Shown in pieces: positions 1 to 8,386 of a DNA stretch of 64,000 nt. Within the stretch, counting starts at the first letter, position 1; every line of letters begins with the position of its first letter. The position numbers and the translations under genes were made by a program. The notes under the pieces were generated by a model that saw nothing but the letters and a program-made list of their open reading frames with translations, made no database searches and was not told the origin of the DNA. Source of the DNA: Pycnococcus provasolii (lineage: Eukaryota > Chlorophyta > Pseudoscourfieldiophyceae > Pseudoscourfieldiales); assembly GCA_049487715.1 (NCBI GenBank), contig CP150549.1:1054001-1118000 (forward strand). The letters run 5' to 3'.

Positions 1-1026
1 TTCGAGTGCCTGTCCGCCGGTGCTGAGCAAGCGCAGATGACGCAGATGATTCTCCTCGCTCATCGATATCGCGTCGAGCATGAGTCGTAGGCTCGTGGGT
101 GCCAAGGCTGTGCACGTAGCCTTCTTGCATCGAAGCTGGCGCAGAAGCTCGCGTGGATCTGCCGCGGCGCGCTGCGAGCACATCGCCTGCGCAGCACCAC
201 ACAGTGGCATAGCAAACACTGCGAACAAATCCATGGCGTGAAAGATTGGTGCGACATGCAGCCACACGTCGTTGGCGTGGAATTTAAACTCCAAGCACGC
301 GGTGGCGGCATGCTGCATGACAGCCTTCTGGGTATGCACTACACCCTTTGGCTTGCCTGATGTACCGCTCGTGTAGAGCATTTCAAAAGGCTGCTGATGG
401 CTGATATGTCGAGATGTGACGGTGGTGGAGGTGGTGGTGGTGGTGGTGGTAATGGTTGCTGCAGCAGAAGGATCCTCTTGGAGGAGTTGACGTATGTGGT
501 TGGTGGCGGTGTCGTCGTCGTCGCCGCCCACCCATACGATGACCGTGCGCAAATCTGTCACCGCCTCTTCCGCGACGCTGGCATATGCAGTATCCGCGAC
601 GAGCACGCTGACGTCGGCGTCGTCAAGCTGATGGCGCACTTCCGCCGCCGTGAGTCGCGTGTTGATGTTGACGATGACCGCGCCAGCAATCGCTGCGGCG
701 TAGTGCACGACGACGTGCTCGGCTGAGTTGGGCAACATCGCCGCGATGACGACGCGCTGCTGTGGCTGCTCATCATGCGTCGTCGTCGTCGTCGTCGTCG
801 CAAGCACGTGCGCCGCCAGTCGAGCTGCATACATGCGCAGCGCGCGGAATGTCACATTGTTGTCGGTGTCGGTGTTGTCGTCGTCGACGACGACAGCACG
901 TATTGCGGTGTCCTCTGGGCACGAGGAAGCGATTCGGCGAAGGGATTTCGCCGGCGTCCACGACGACATCGTCATGGCGTCGTCGTGAGGCGGCGCCATG
1001 GACGCCATGGGCTGATCTTCCTCCAT
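1..1026 (-). CDS. AMP-binding acyl-CoA synthetase / 4-coumarate-CoA-ligase-like, 3' part missing
   Basis: The frame opens with ATG at 1026 and stays open for 342 codons to the window edge, so the C-terminal half lies outside. The adenylate-forming family activates a carboxylic acid with ATP to an acyl-AMP and usually passes it to CoA. The P-loop-like core motif LYTSGTSGKPKGV is at about residues 217-229. It is preceded by a family-typical stretch (AAMLPNSAEHVVVHYAAAIAGAVIVNINTRL read in pieces around residues 95-125) and followed by a HVAPIFHAMD segment and LLSTGGQALE near the edge. An Asp run and a Thr run (residues about 170-202) are expansions of trinucleotide repeats in a surface loop. 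No clear signal peptide or transit peptide is seen. The substrate cannot be told from this part; a 4CL-like or medium/long-chain acyl-CoA ligase is likely. Confidence 0.88.
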   Translation of the reverse strand, partial: MEEDQPMASMAPPHDDAMTMSSWTPAKSLRRIASSCPEDTAIRAVVVDDDNTDTDNNVTFRALRMYAARLAAHVLATTTTTTTHDEQPQQRVVIAAMLPNSAEHVVVHYAAAIAGAVIVNINTRLTAAEVRHQLDDADVSVLVADTAYASVAEEAVTDLRTVIVWVGGDDDDTATNHIRQLLQEDPSAAATITTTTTTTSTTVTSRHISHQQPFEMLYTSGTSGKPKGVVHTQKAVMQHAATACLEFKFHANDVWLHVAPIFHAMDLFAVFAMPLCGAAQAMCSQRAAADPRELLRQLRCKKATCTALAPTSLRLMLDAISMSEENHLRHLRLLSTGGQALE

Positions 1027-1154
1027 CACAAGAACCCGAGGAAAGATTTGGGCTTTTTCGGCTGACTGGCTGAGGGGGCGACAACCGCTTGGTTTGGATT
1101 ATGTAGTAGACGGTTAAGTTGAAACGGATTTGTAGTTGTCCGAGGAATTCACAA

Positions 1155-1187
1155 GGGTTAGGGTTAGGGACTGGGTTAGGGTTAGGG
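1155..1187. repeat. Interstitial telomere-like array (TTAGGG)
   Basis: Two blocks of two to three TTAGGG units separated by 'gactg', about 130 bp upstream of the acyl-CoA synthetase start at 1026. On the sense strand of that gene the repeat reads CCCTAA. Confidence 0.85.
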
Positions 1188-1317
1188 CCCACCCGACGCC
1201 CGAAGAACTACAGTGCATGTTTTAGTCGGTTTTCAGTAGGTCGACCGGGCGGGTCGGGGTTTTACAATGGTGCAGGCTCCAGGCCCTCGACTTTACTTTA
1301 CTTCATGACGAGCTCTT

Positions 1318-3006
1318 TCACGCGCAAAATTCAGCCAGCTTGCGCACCTTCTTCCGCCCGTCCGTACGCACGCCAGGCATGCCGCAGTACTTCGCGAAGT
1401 CGCCGACGCGCTCAGCCAACCACGACGAGTACACCTTGTCCTCCGGCTGCTGCAGCAACGTCAAATACGCGTTGAAAAACGAGCTCGCGGGAAATGGCGG
1501 CATCGTCGTTTCCCGAACCTTGGCCACGGCGGCAGCGGCTTGAGCAATCACAAGCTCCTGGCGCCTAGCAAGCTTTGCGGTAGCAGCAGCAGTGAATCCT
1601 CCTCCTCCTCCTCCTCCTCCTCCTCCCGCCGCTTTCCTCTTCTTGTTCCTGCTCCTGTTCCTGTTTACCACCAGCAAATCTTCCGTATCCTTCCAATGCA
1701 GAAACTCTTCGTCATCAGGAAGAAGCAGCGGCGTTCCTCCCATATCCATCGGATCACGCATGCGCATGCCACCACCACCGCACAAGCTCACCTGATAGTC
1801 GCTACCCACGCGGGACTCCTTTAATGGAAAGAGAGGACGCTTCGAAGCCTTAGCCTTCTGCTTGCGCCCTCTTCCTCCTCCTCCTCCGCCCCTTGAATGC
1901 AACTTAGGGCTACTTTCGCCAACAGGTTTGCCCGCGTCGCGGCGCGCGCGGCGCATGAGCCGCACATCGAGTCCAGCTGCCGTATCGTCGTCTTCATCGT
2001 CGTCCATTGACGTCATGCTCGGTGACGAAATCATCGTCCCATTGTCGTACTCGAGCAAGATGGCTTGTATGGCCCGTTCGCGTGCACGCTCCGCAGCTGC
2101 CTTCTTCTCAGCTTGAGCCTCTCTCGCCATTTCCGTCGCAAGCTCCACCGCCCTGTCATCTGCGGCGATCGTATTAGCAAGCCGTCGGATCGCACCCCAG
2201 TCATCATGCGCCGGTGCTGGGAAAGCGTCGCGAATGCGAAAAGGCTTCTGTTGTACAACTCCACCAGCCGCCGTCGTCGTCGTCGTCGTCGTCGTCATTG
2301 CTTGCAGGTTCGTCTTCGCATCACCTATGGTGACGACGCCAGCGATAGTAGCAGTAGTAGTAGCAGCACTACTTTTGTTGTTGTGCTGCTGCTTCTTATG
2401 TCCCAGCGCACGAAGCACCGTCGCGTTTGTCAGTCCCACAGCTTCCAGACCTGAGCGAGGCAGTTTCGCCCTCACGTCAGCAGTAAGGCGGTGATGCACG
2501 CGCAATAGAAATGTCGTCCATACCTCTGTCGGCGATTTTCCTGACACCACGGAATACTGAGGAGGAGCGCTTGTCTTGGATTCGCACCAGCTCATTTGAA
2601 ATAATTTGTTGTTGTTGTTGTTGTTGTTGCTGTCGGAATGTCGAATCGCGAAGTACACGTCTTTCATGTTCGGAATGTGAAGCTGCACACGATAGCTCTC
2701 CGGGTATGGATGCCACGCACGGTCGAGTTCGCTGTAGAACACGGGTGGTGACGTCGACGAATTGTTTGGCAGGAGGAGAGGCACCGGTGGTGGGCACGGC
2801 TGCTGCTGCTGACCTTCTTCTAATGTTGGTTGTTGTTGTTGTTGCGGTATCTCCCACACCGTCAGATGTAACGTGGTTGTGGTTGTGGTGGTAGTCGTCT
2901 GCTGCTGATGATGACTGCTGCTGCCGCCGAGAGGGACCATCAGTATGGCGGAGTCGACGGCGACGACGACGGAGAAGGGAAGACGCAGTAACGGCGCCGC
3001 CGACAT
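1318..3006 (-). CDS. FYRN/FYRC (FYR) domain nuclear protein
   Basis: A 562-residue protein from an ATG at 3006. Residues about 95-125 (AWHPYPESYRVQL then a YFAI strand) resemble FYRN, and residues about 132-205 resemble FYRC: KSPTEVW at 157-163, followed by SGLEAVGLTNATVL at 185-198, which fits the FYRC pattern of a Gly-Leu-Thr-Asn turn. FYR modules occur in KMT2-type methyltransferases and in TBRG1-like chromatin proteins. No SET, PHD or JmjC domain is present here, so this is a stand-alone FYR protein. It carries Gln, Thr, Asn and Gly runs, several basic clusters that could be nuclear localisation signals (RGRKQKAKASKR, RSRNKKRKAA), and a Trp-containing C-terminal helix region. It is divergent from the AP2 gene with only 74 bp between start codons. 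An internal Met at about residue 23 (MVPLGG) could be the true start. Confidence 0.65.
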   Translation of the reverse strand: MSAAPLLRLPFSVVVAVDSAILMVPLGGSSSHHQQQTTTTTTTTTLHLTVWEIPQQQQQPTLEEGQQQQPCPPPVPLLLPNNSSTSPPVFYSELDRAWHPYPESYRVQLHIPNMKDVYFAIRHSDSNNNNNNNKLFQMSWCESKTSAPPQYSVVSGKSPTEVWTTFLLRVHHRLTADVRAKLPRSGLEAVGLTNATVLRALGHKKQQHNNKSSAATTTATIAGVVTIGDAKTNLQAMTTTTTTTTAAGGVVQQKPFRIRDAFPAPAHDDWGAIRRLANTIAADDRAVELATEMAREAQAEKKAAAERARERAIQAILLEYDNGTMISSPSMTSMDDDEDDDTAAGLDVRLMRRARRDAGKPVGESSPKLHSRGGGGGGRGRKQKAKASKRPLFPLKESRVGSDYQVSLCGGGGMRMRDPMDMGGTPLLLPDDEEFLHWKDTEDLLVVNRNRSRNKKRKAAGGGGGGGGGGFTAAATAKLARRQELVIAQAAAAVAKVRETTMPPFPASSFFNAYLTLLQQPEDKVYSSWLAERVGDFAKYCGMPGVRTDGRKKVRKLAEFCA

Positions 3007-3080
3007 GGTTACTTTCTCTTCGTTCGTCGTCTGGACGGACTCCTCTGGAAAAGCCCAAAAACTGAAAACTGACCTGACCC
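3007..3080. promoter_or_regulatory. 74-bp divergent gap between FYR and AP2 genes
   Basis: The ATG codons at 3006 (-) and 3081 (+) point away from each other with 74 bp between them, so the two genes must share promoter DNA or start further inside. No TATA box is visible. Later Met codons in both genes (about 2940 on the minus strand, 3168/3171 on the plus strand) would widen the gap. Confidence 0.5.
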
Positions 3081-4280
3081 ATGGTAGAGGCTTCTTCGCT
3101 CGGAGGGAGAGGTGGAATTGGATGGGACTGGGGAACGGCGCCGGAGAGTCAAACCCCCATTCTCATCATGATGGTGAACGCGCCCGCGCCCGCGCCGTCC
3201 AGCAACCAAGAGCACGATGAGGCTCGTGTTGTTGTTGTGCCTTCTTCTTCCGTGCTTGCATCAGACGAACACATCGATGTGGTGGTGCTCCCTGCCTTCC
3301 CTCCGTTCCCCACAACAATGAAGGGCGAGAAGGATGGCACAGTGCGTCGTAATATCTCGTGGGATACGACGACGAGAAACCAGCTTCGATTCACGACCCC
3401 GGAAGGCGTATCACTCAAGCGCACTACTGGCGCATTCGACGACGATACCACGAACAAGATGAAGGACGACTTCGTGGAGACGCAGCAGGTTAACGACCGA
3501 GTCAGTGATGATGGCATTCGCCAACCACCGCCGGAGAAGAAGATGCGCAACAACATGCCAGAAGGCAATGTCGAGGAGGAGGATTCTCCTCTTGCAGTAG
3601 TGGAGATTCAACCTCGTGGCCGACCTCGCAAAAATCCTCAACCAAGTCATGAACCTGCCGCGGCTTTGGTGCAACAACAACCCGCGCAGCCATCACTTGC
3701 CGACGCAGTGCCGTCGATCGGAAAGTCAGCATCAGGAAAAGTCAATTCCAATTCAGGATATCGCGGAGTCAGTTTGCTGAAAGGCAGGAACAAGTTTGAG
3801 GCATGGGTTTATGCCCAGGGGAATTCAAAAAGGATCTACCTAGGCATTTACGACAATGCCGAAGAAGCGGCGTTCGTGCGCGATCGCGCTTGGCGTGATG
3901 TGGGCAAAGATCTATCTATGCTCAATTTCAACGATGAGGTTCCCATCCCGCAGGAGTACCTCGCATCCGTCGCAAACGCCAGCAAGATGGTCGCATCGCA
4001 TACCCGTCGTGAGGCGGAGGCCACGCAACTAGGCGTTCCTCGTCGTGAAACCGCTCGGAGCGAGCACGAGTCTGCTCCGGCGCCGGCTCCCTCCTCCTCC
4101 TCTGTTCCTCCTCCCACCATCGTCAACAACAACTGCAACAACTACAACTACAACATCTACGGCGCGGCGACGCTTCATATCACCCACACTAGCTCCGCAG
4201 CAGGTGGCATGCCTACTACTACTACTACCCACCATGTTGCGCAAGCTGCATCACCACCACCACCACAGCACTCTGAATGA
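3081..4280 (+). CDS. AP2/ERF-domain transcription factor with AT-hook
   Basis: A 399-residue protein with a single AP2 domain at about residues 227-285: GYRGVSLLKGRNKFEAWV, then YLGIYDNAEEAAFVRDRAW and a terminal LNF, all typical of the three-stranded DNA-binding sheet and helix. An AT-hook core (RGRPRKNP) sits at 179-186, before the AP2 domain, giving a second, minor-groove DNA contact. The N-terminal half is acidic and Pro-rich; the C-terminal tail has Pro, Asn/Tyr and Thr/His low-complexity tracts. AP2 proteins are common in green plants and algae and also occur in other protists. Start chosen at the first ATG (3081); Met31/Met32 are alternatives. Target genes cannot be inferred. Confidence 0.88.
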   Translation: MVEASSLGGRGGIGWDWGTAPESQTPILIMMVNAPAPAPSSNQEHDEARVVVVPSSSVLASDEHIDVVVLPAFPPFPTTMKGEKDGTVRRNISWDTTTRNQLRFTTPEGVSLKRTTGAFDDDTTNKMKDDFVETQQVNDRVSDDGIRQPPPEKKMRNNMPEGNVEEEDSPLAVVEIQPRGRPRKNPQPSHEPAAALVQQQPAQPSLADAVPSIGKSASGKVNSNSGYRGVSLLKGRNKFEAWVYAQGNSKRIYLGIYDNAEEAAFVRDRAWRDVGKDLSMLNFNDEVPIPQEYLASVANASKMVASHTRREAEATQLGVPRRETARSEHESAPAPAPSSSSVPPPTIVNNNCNNYNYNIYGAATLHITHTSSAAGGMPTTTTTHHVAQAASPPPPQHSE

Positions 4281-4671
4281 GATGCGAAGTTGCGAACTGT
4301 AATCGATCGATCTTCTTCGCTTTCATTGGGTTACTACACTACGACCTCTTTCCTTTTTATGGTTACCTGTTAGGGTTAGGGTTATCCATCGGGACGCCGG
4401 GGCCGGGGCGGGGAGAAAGAAGTAGAGCACTTGGGTGGACAGAAATCGCAGAATTTCAATCGATCGATCGTCGTCTCCTACCACGACTCGTACCAAGGTA
4501 TGAAAAAACGTCCTGAAAAACGGTTTGTAGAACAAGAATTTTGGCTTCACACTTCTCACTTCTGCTGCTGCGGAGCAGTCCCCTTTCAACTCAAAATTCG
4601 CGACCCATTTTCGCAAGAAAGCAGTTGCGCACTCCTCATCAGCGGCTTAGTTAATACAACAACGTCCATCC
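4281..4671. other. Intergenic, AP2 gene to subtilase
   Basis: 391 bp between tandem plus-strand genes. It holds a TTAGGG array at 4370-4384 and the palindrome 'aatcgatcgatcg' twice (near 4303 and 4460). No coding signal was seen. Confidence 0.5.
4370..4384. repeat. Interstitial telomere-like array (TTAGGG)
   Basis: Two and a half TTAGGG units about 290 bp upstream of the subtilase start; TTAGGG is on the sense strand here, the less common orientation in this window. Confidence 0.8.
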
Positions 4672-7600
4672 ATGGCGGCTAAGAAGCAATGGCGGGTGCG
4701 CCGTCCCTCCTCCTCTGCCGCCGCGGTACCGAGAATTCAACGCGCAACTTCCACCGCGATGGTGGGGATGGTGGTGGTGGTCGTCATGATGTTGCCGTTC
4801 CTCTTCTCTGTTGTCCGTGCCAACAACAACCTGAACTCCTCCGACGACGACAACAGTTTCTACAATGACAACGACGTCGTACGTCTGCGTGCGGGTGTCG
4901 TGCGTGCACCACCAACAATGCACTTGCGCACATTCGCGACGTCAAACAAGCAGCAAGAGGAGGAGCAGCAGCAGCAACCAATCGCAACAGACCAGCAGCA
5001 GCAGCAGCAGTACGTCGTTGCACTCAAGCCTCGTCACGCAACTTCGCAGATCCAGAGGCTCCTCAACGACGTATCACCAGCTTCCATCATCGTGTCTTTC
5101 AATTCACCTCGAAGCTACATCGTGCTCCTGCCGGATAAGCAAACGGCAAAAACCTTGTCAGCCCACCCGAACATCTCGTTCGTTGCACCACTTGCACCGG
5201 AACTTCGCGTTGATCCGGAAGTGTCGTCTCGAAGCCTCAGCAGCACCACCACCTCTTCCTCCTCCTTCCGTCTTGAGATCTCAGCAATCACAACCATACC
5301 GAATTTCGACGATGCTGCCGCGTCACGTGCAATGCAACTTACCCTGGACAATCACAACCAAGCCTTCTGCAAGGCAAGCACGACAGATGACACATATCTT
5401 CTCTCCGTCAACTGCACATCGGATGACTTCAATCGTGTCGACGACTCCATCAACAAGATCGCTCTCCTCTTAAGCACGGAGTTCCCGTCCTTCATTGCTT
5501 GGATTGCACTAGAGCCGGCGCTGCACGTTGCAAACCTCAAGTCCGCCTCCATCATGCAGAGCGGTGGCCAGTCAACAACGCAGAATGCGTTTCCCATCTG
5601 GAAGCGTAATTTGCGCGGGCAGAACGAGATTGTGGGTGTGGGAGACACCGGCCTTGACGTCGATAGCTGCTACTTCCGTGATCCGTACGGGAATGCCGTC
5701 GGACGCAACCACTCAAGTGTCCTTTCGTACCGCGGCGTGGCAGACTACAGGGACGATTCGGGACATGGGACGCATGTTGCCGGATCGCTGTGCGGCAGCG
5801 CCGGAACGAACGGACGCCCAGCGGACTCGATGTACGACGGCATGGCGCCGATGACCAAGGTGGTCTTCACCGATCTGGGCATATCCGATTCAGTCGCGAT
5901 TGTCGCGCCACCTGGAGGCATGGCTGGACACTATCGCTACTCGTACGACCGTGGCGCTCGCATCAACAGCGACAGCTGGGGATCGGAGAGTCCGTACTAC
6001 ACCACGCAGAGTGCAAGTGTCGATCGATTCGCCTGGGAGAACCTCGACTTCCTTCCAATCCTTGCAAGTGGCAACGACGGTGAGTACGCCCGTGGCATTG
6101 CCGCACCCGCGACGGCGAAGAACGGGCTCACGATTGGCGCAACGCTTGGTGCCGAGGGATCCAAGCCGAGGAGCGAGGGTGACGCGTTTCTACTCAGCGT
6201 CGACGCGCCGGATAGCATCAAGGGCGAGACGATTCGCGTCCTCAAGGGAACGTTTGGCAAGTCGCTCGTGAGTGGCACCGTGTACACAGTCGCCTTCGCG
6301 GATCCGGTGGACGCGTGCGTAGCAGATGCGCTCAGTGTGCGCGCGGAGGATGCGCGTGGCTCGCGCTTAGAGCGTGTGCAGTCGCCTCGCACGCCGATGT
6401 TTGGCGATTGGGAGCGCATTCTCGACATGTTGTACGGTGGATCGCGCCGACTGCAGCCGGAATCGCTGCAGCAGCAGCAAGAGAAGGAGATGGAGGATCG
6501 CCCCAAAGTTGTCAAATCTGCAAAGTCGTCGTCACCACTTGACAAGGAGACGCTGCTCGTGGTGCAGCGCGGTGGTTGCTACTTTTCTGACAAGGTGAAG
6601 GCGGCTCAGTCTGCGGGAGCGGGTGCCGTGCTCGTGTACAACAACCAGGACACGGGGTTCTTCAAGATGCACTACGCCTCGGCCGACGATGTCAACAAGG
6701 ATCAGCTAGACAGCGTGACATCCATAGCGGGAAGCAAGTACACGGGGTACCGACTGCAGGAGTGGCAGGAGAAGGCGGACGAGGTGGGAAGTTCGCTACG
6801 GCTGCGCGTTGTCGGCCTTGCACGCCCACCAAAGCAGCGCTTCGACAACATCGCAGAGTTCTCCAGCTTCGGCCCGACGATTGACGGTCGCCTCAAGCCC
6901 GATCTGGTGGCGCCGGGGGAGCGCATCCGTTCAGCGTCGAGCGACATCTACGGCATATGCTCGACGTCGATCCTGTCCGGAACGTCGATGGCTGCGCCGC
7001 TTGTCGCGGGCACGGCTGTTCTCGTTCGTCAGTACTTTCGCGATGGGTTCTATCCATCCGGTAAGCAGAACGCTGCGAACAGTAGACTGCCGAGCTCCGC
7101 TCTCATCAAGGCGGTTCTTCTGAACGGCGCGACGAACATGGAAGGTTTCACCGCCGACAGTGGACTTCCGCTCGAGCGTGCACCGTCCAGTCGCCAAGGA
7201 TTTGGGCGCGTCATGCTCGGCAACTCGCTGGTGTTTGACGACGACAAGCGCAACATGTTCGTGTACGACTACCTCACGGAGCGTGACGCGCACGTGGTCG
7301 ATGACGAGGAGCACTTTTTCTGTGTGCACGTTCCCGAAGAAGCAGGATCCGTGGATCCGATTTCCATCACGTTGGCGTGGACCGACTACCCCGCGAGCTC
7401 GAGTGCATCGGAGGAGGAACCTCTACTGGTGAACGACCTCGACCTTGACGTGACAGTTCCCAGCGGAGAACGCCCAGCCGATATTGGAGGACTGAGCGAG
7501 TGGCCGGATCGCAAGAATAATGTTGAGCGATTGAAAATCGCGACGCCATCACCTGGAAAGAATTACGTGGTAAAAGTGAAGGGACACGCCGTGCGCCTGT

Positions 7601-8070
7601 TTCGATCGTACAGCCGAGCCATCGGCCAGCCATACGCGCTCGTCATCGTCGGACCTAGCATTCAGGTGAGGCGTCTTGCTGACGGAACAACGTCCTGTGG
7701 TGATGAAGAAGTCGACGACGACAAGAAGAAGAAGGCAGCTGTGGCAAGGACGTCGACGAAATCGATGGGTGCATCCAACGCCGTGGCACAACCTGGTCGT
7801 CGTCGTGGAGATAATGACGGCGATCTCTTCGCTTGGCCTTCACCATGCGAATGTTCCAGCAGCGGATACAGCGCCGGTGGGTCGAGAGTGCCCGTTCGTG
7901 GTTGCGCCATGCATTCCGACGACGTGCAGCGTAAGTACTGCTACACTCGTGGGCCGTGCACTGCGTGTATTGCTACTGCTACTAATGGCAACAACAACAA
8001 GAGGGACTGTGGAACAAGTTCGCTGCTCTATAGCGGCGCGTACTGGAGGTACTGCACCACGGACGATTGA
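4672..8070 (+). CDS. Subtilisin-like serine protease (S8) with PA domain, membrane-anchored or secreted
   Basis: An 1,132-residue protein. Residues about 30-48 form a hydrophobic signal/anchor after a basic N-terminus. An I9-like propeptide region follows (YVVALKPRHA at about 110-120). The catalytic set is complete: Asp325 in GVGDTGLD, His365 in SGHGTHVAGS, oxyanion Asn468 in LASGNDGEY and Ser772 in SGTSMAAP. The large insert between Asn and Ser contains a PA (protease-associated) domain from about residue 620 (VVQRGGCYFSDKVKAAQSAGA), as in plant subtilases. After the catalytic domain comes a beta-sandwich-like region with TLAWTDYP (about 905) and a Cys-rich tail. The predicted site of action is the secretory pathway, plasma membrane or outside. 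Gln, Asp and Ser runs are repeat expansions. Substrate unknown. Confidence 0.93.
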   Translation: MAAKKQWRVRRPSSSAAAVPRIQRATSTAMVGMVVVVVMMLPFLFSVVRANNNLNSSDDDNSFYNDNDVVRLRAGVVRAPPTMHLRTFATSNKQQEEEQQQQPIATDQQQQQQYVVALKPRHATSQIQRLLNDVSPASIIVSFNSPRSYIVLLPDKQTAKTLSAHPNISFVAPLAPELRVDPEVSSRSLSSTTTSSSSFRLEISAITTIPNFDDAAASRAMQLTLDNHNQAFCKASTTDDTYLLSVNCTSDDFNRVDDSINKIALLLSTEFPSFIAWIALEPALHVANLKSASIMQSGGQSTTQNAFPIWKRNLRGQNEIVGVGDTGLDVDSCYFRDPYGNAVGRNHSSVLSYRGVADYRDDSGHGTHVAGSLCGSAGTNGRPADSMYDGMAPMTKVVFTDLGISDSVAIVAPPGGMAGHYRYSYDRGARINSDSWGSESPYYTTQSASVDRFAWENLDFLPILASGNDGEYARGIAAPATAKNGLTIGATLGAEGSKPRSEGDAFLLSVDAPDSIKGETIRVLKGTFGKSLVSGTVYTVAFADPVDACVADALSVRAEDARGSRLERVQSPRTPMFGDWERILDMLYGGSRRLQPESLQQQQEKEMEDRPKVVKSAKSSSPLDKETLLVVQRGGCYFSDKVKAAQSAGAGAVLVYNNQDTGFFKMHYASADDVNKDQLDSVTSIAGSKYTGYRLQEWQEKADEVGSSLRLRVVGLARPPKQRFDNIAEFSSFGPTIDGRLKPDLVAPGERIRSASSDIYGICSTSILSGTSMAAPLVAGTAVLVRQYFRDGFYPSGKQNAANSRLPSSALIKAVLLNGATNMEGFTADSGLPLERAPSSRQGFGRVMLGNSLVFDDDKRNMFVYDYLTERDAHVVDDEEHFFCVHVPEEAGSVDPISITLAWTDYPASSSASEEEPLLVNDLDLDVTVPSGERPADIGGLSEWPDRKNNVERLKIATPSPGKNYVVKVKGHAVRLFRSYSRAIGQPYALVIVGPSIQVRRLADGTTSCGDEEVDDDKKKKAAVARTSTKSMGASNAVAQPGRRRGDNDGDLFAWPSPCECSSSGYSAGGSRVPVRGCAMHSDDVQRKYCYTRGPCTACIATATNGNNNKRDCGTSSLLYSGAYWRYCTTDD

Positions 8071-8386
8071 TTGATGAGGATGGTGACTACGGACGAACTG
8101 TTGTGTGTGATTGTGATTGTGTTTGTGTTTGTTTGTGTGTGTGTGTAATTCGTGTGTAATTCAATGTGGTGAGGAGTCATGATACTCTGTAAGAATGATG
8201 AGAACTAAAACATCTGTGTTAACACGTTACCACCACCTCCCCTCACCCTTGTTGTTGTTGCTGCTGCTGATGCTGCTGATGCTCCTCCACGAGCCTTTTC
8301 GTGTTGTTGTTACTGAAAAAGATGTTGTTGTTGTTGTTACAAGTATTTTTATACTACTACTACTTTATCAAACTAAATGACAAATC
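8071..8386. other. Intergenic, convergent 3' ends (subtilase / PI4-kinase)
   Basis: 316 bp between converging genes. It contains a GT-rich microsatellite around 8100-8155 and a TTG/CTG-rich tract at 8250-8340. A 61-codon open frame here (8195-8380) is low complexity and is not called as a gene. Confidence 0.5.

Noticed and set aside
8195-8380. 61-residue Leu/Val-rich membrane peptide
   Set aside because: Pure trinucleotide low complexity between two converging genes; no other support.
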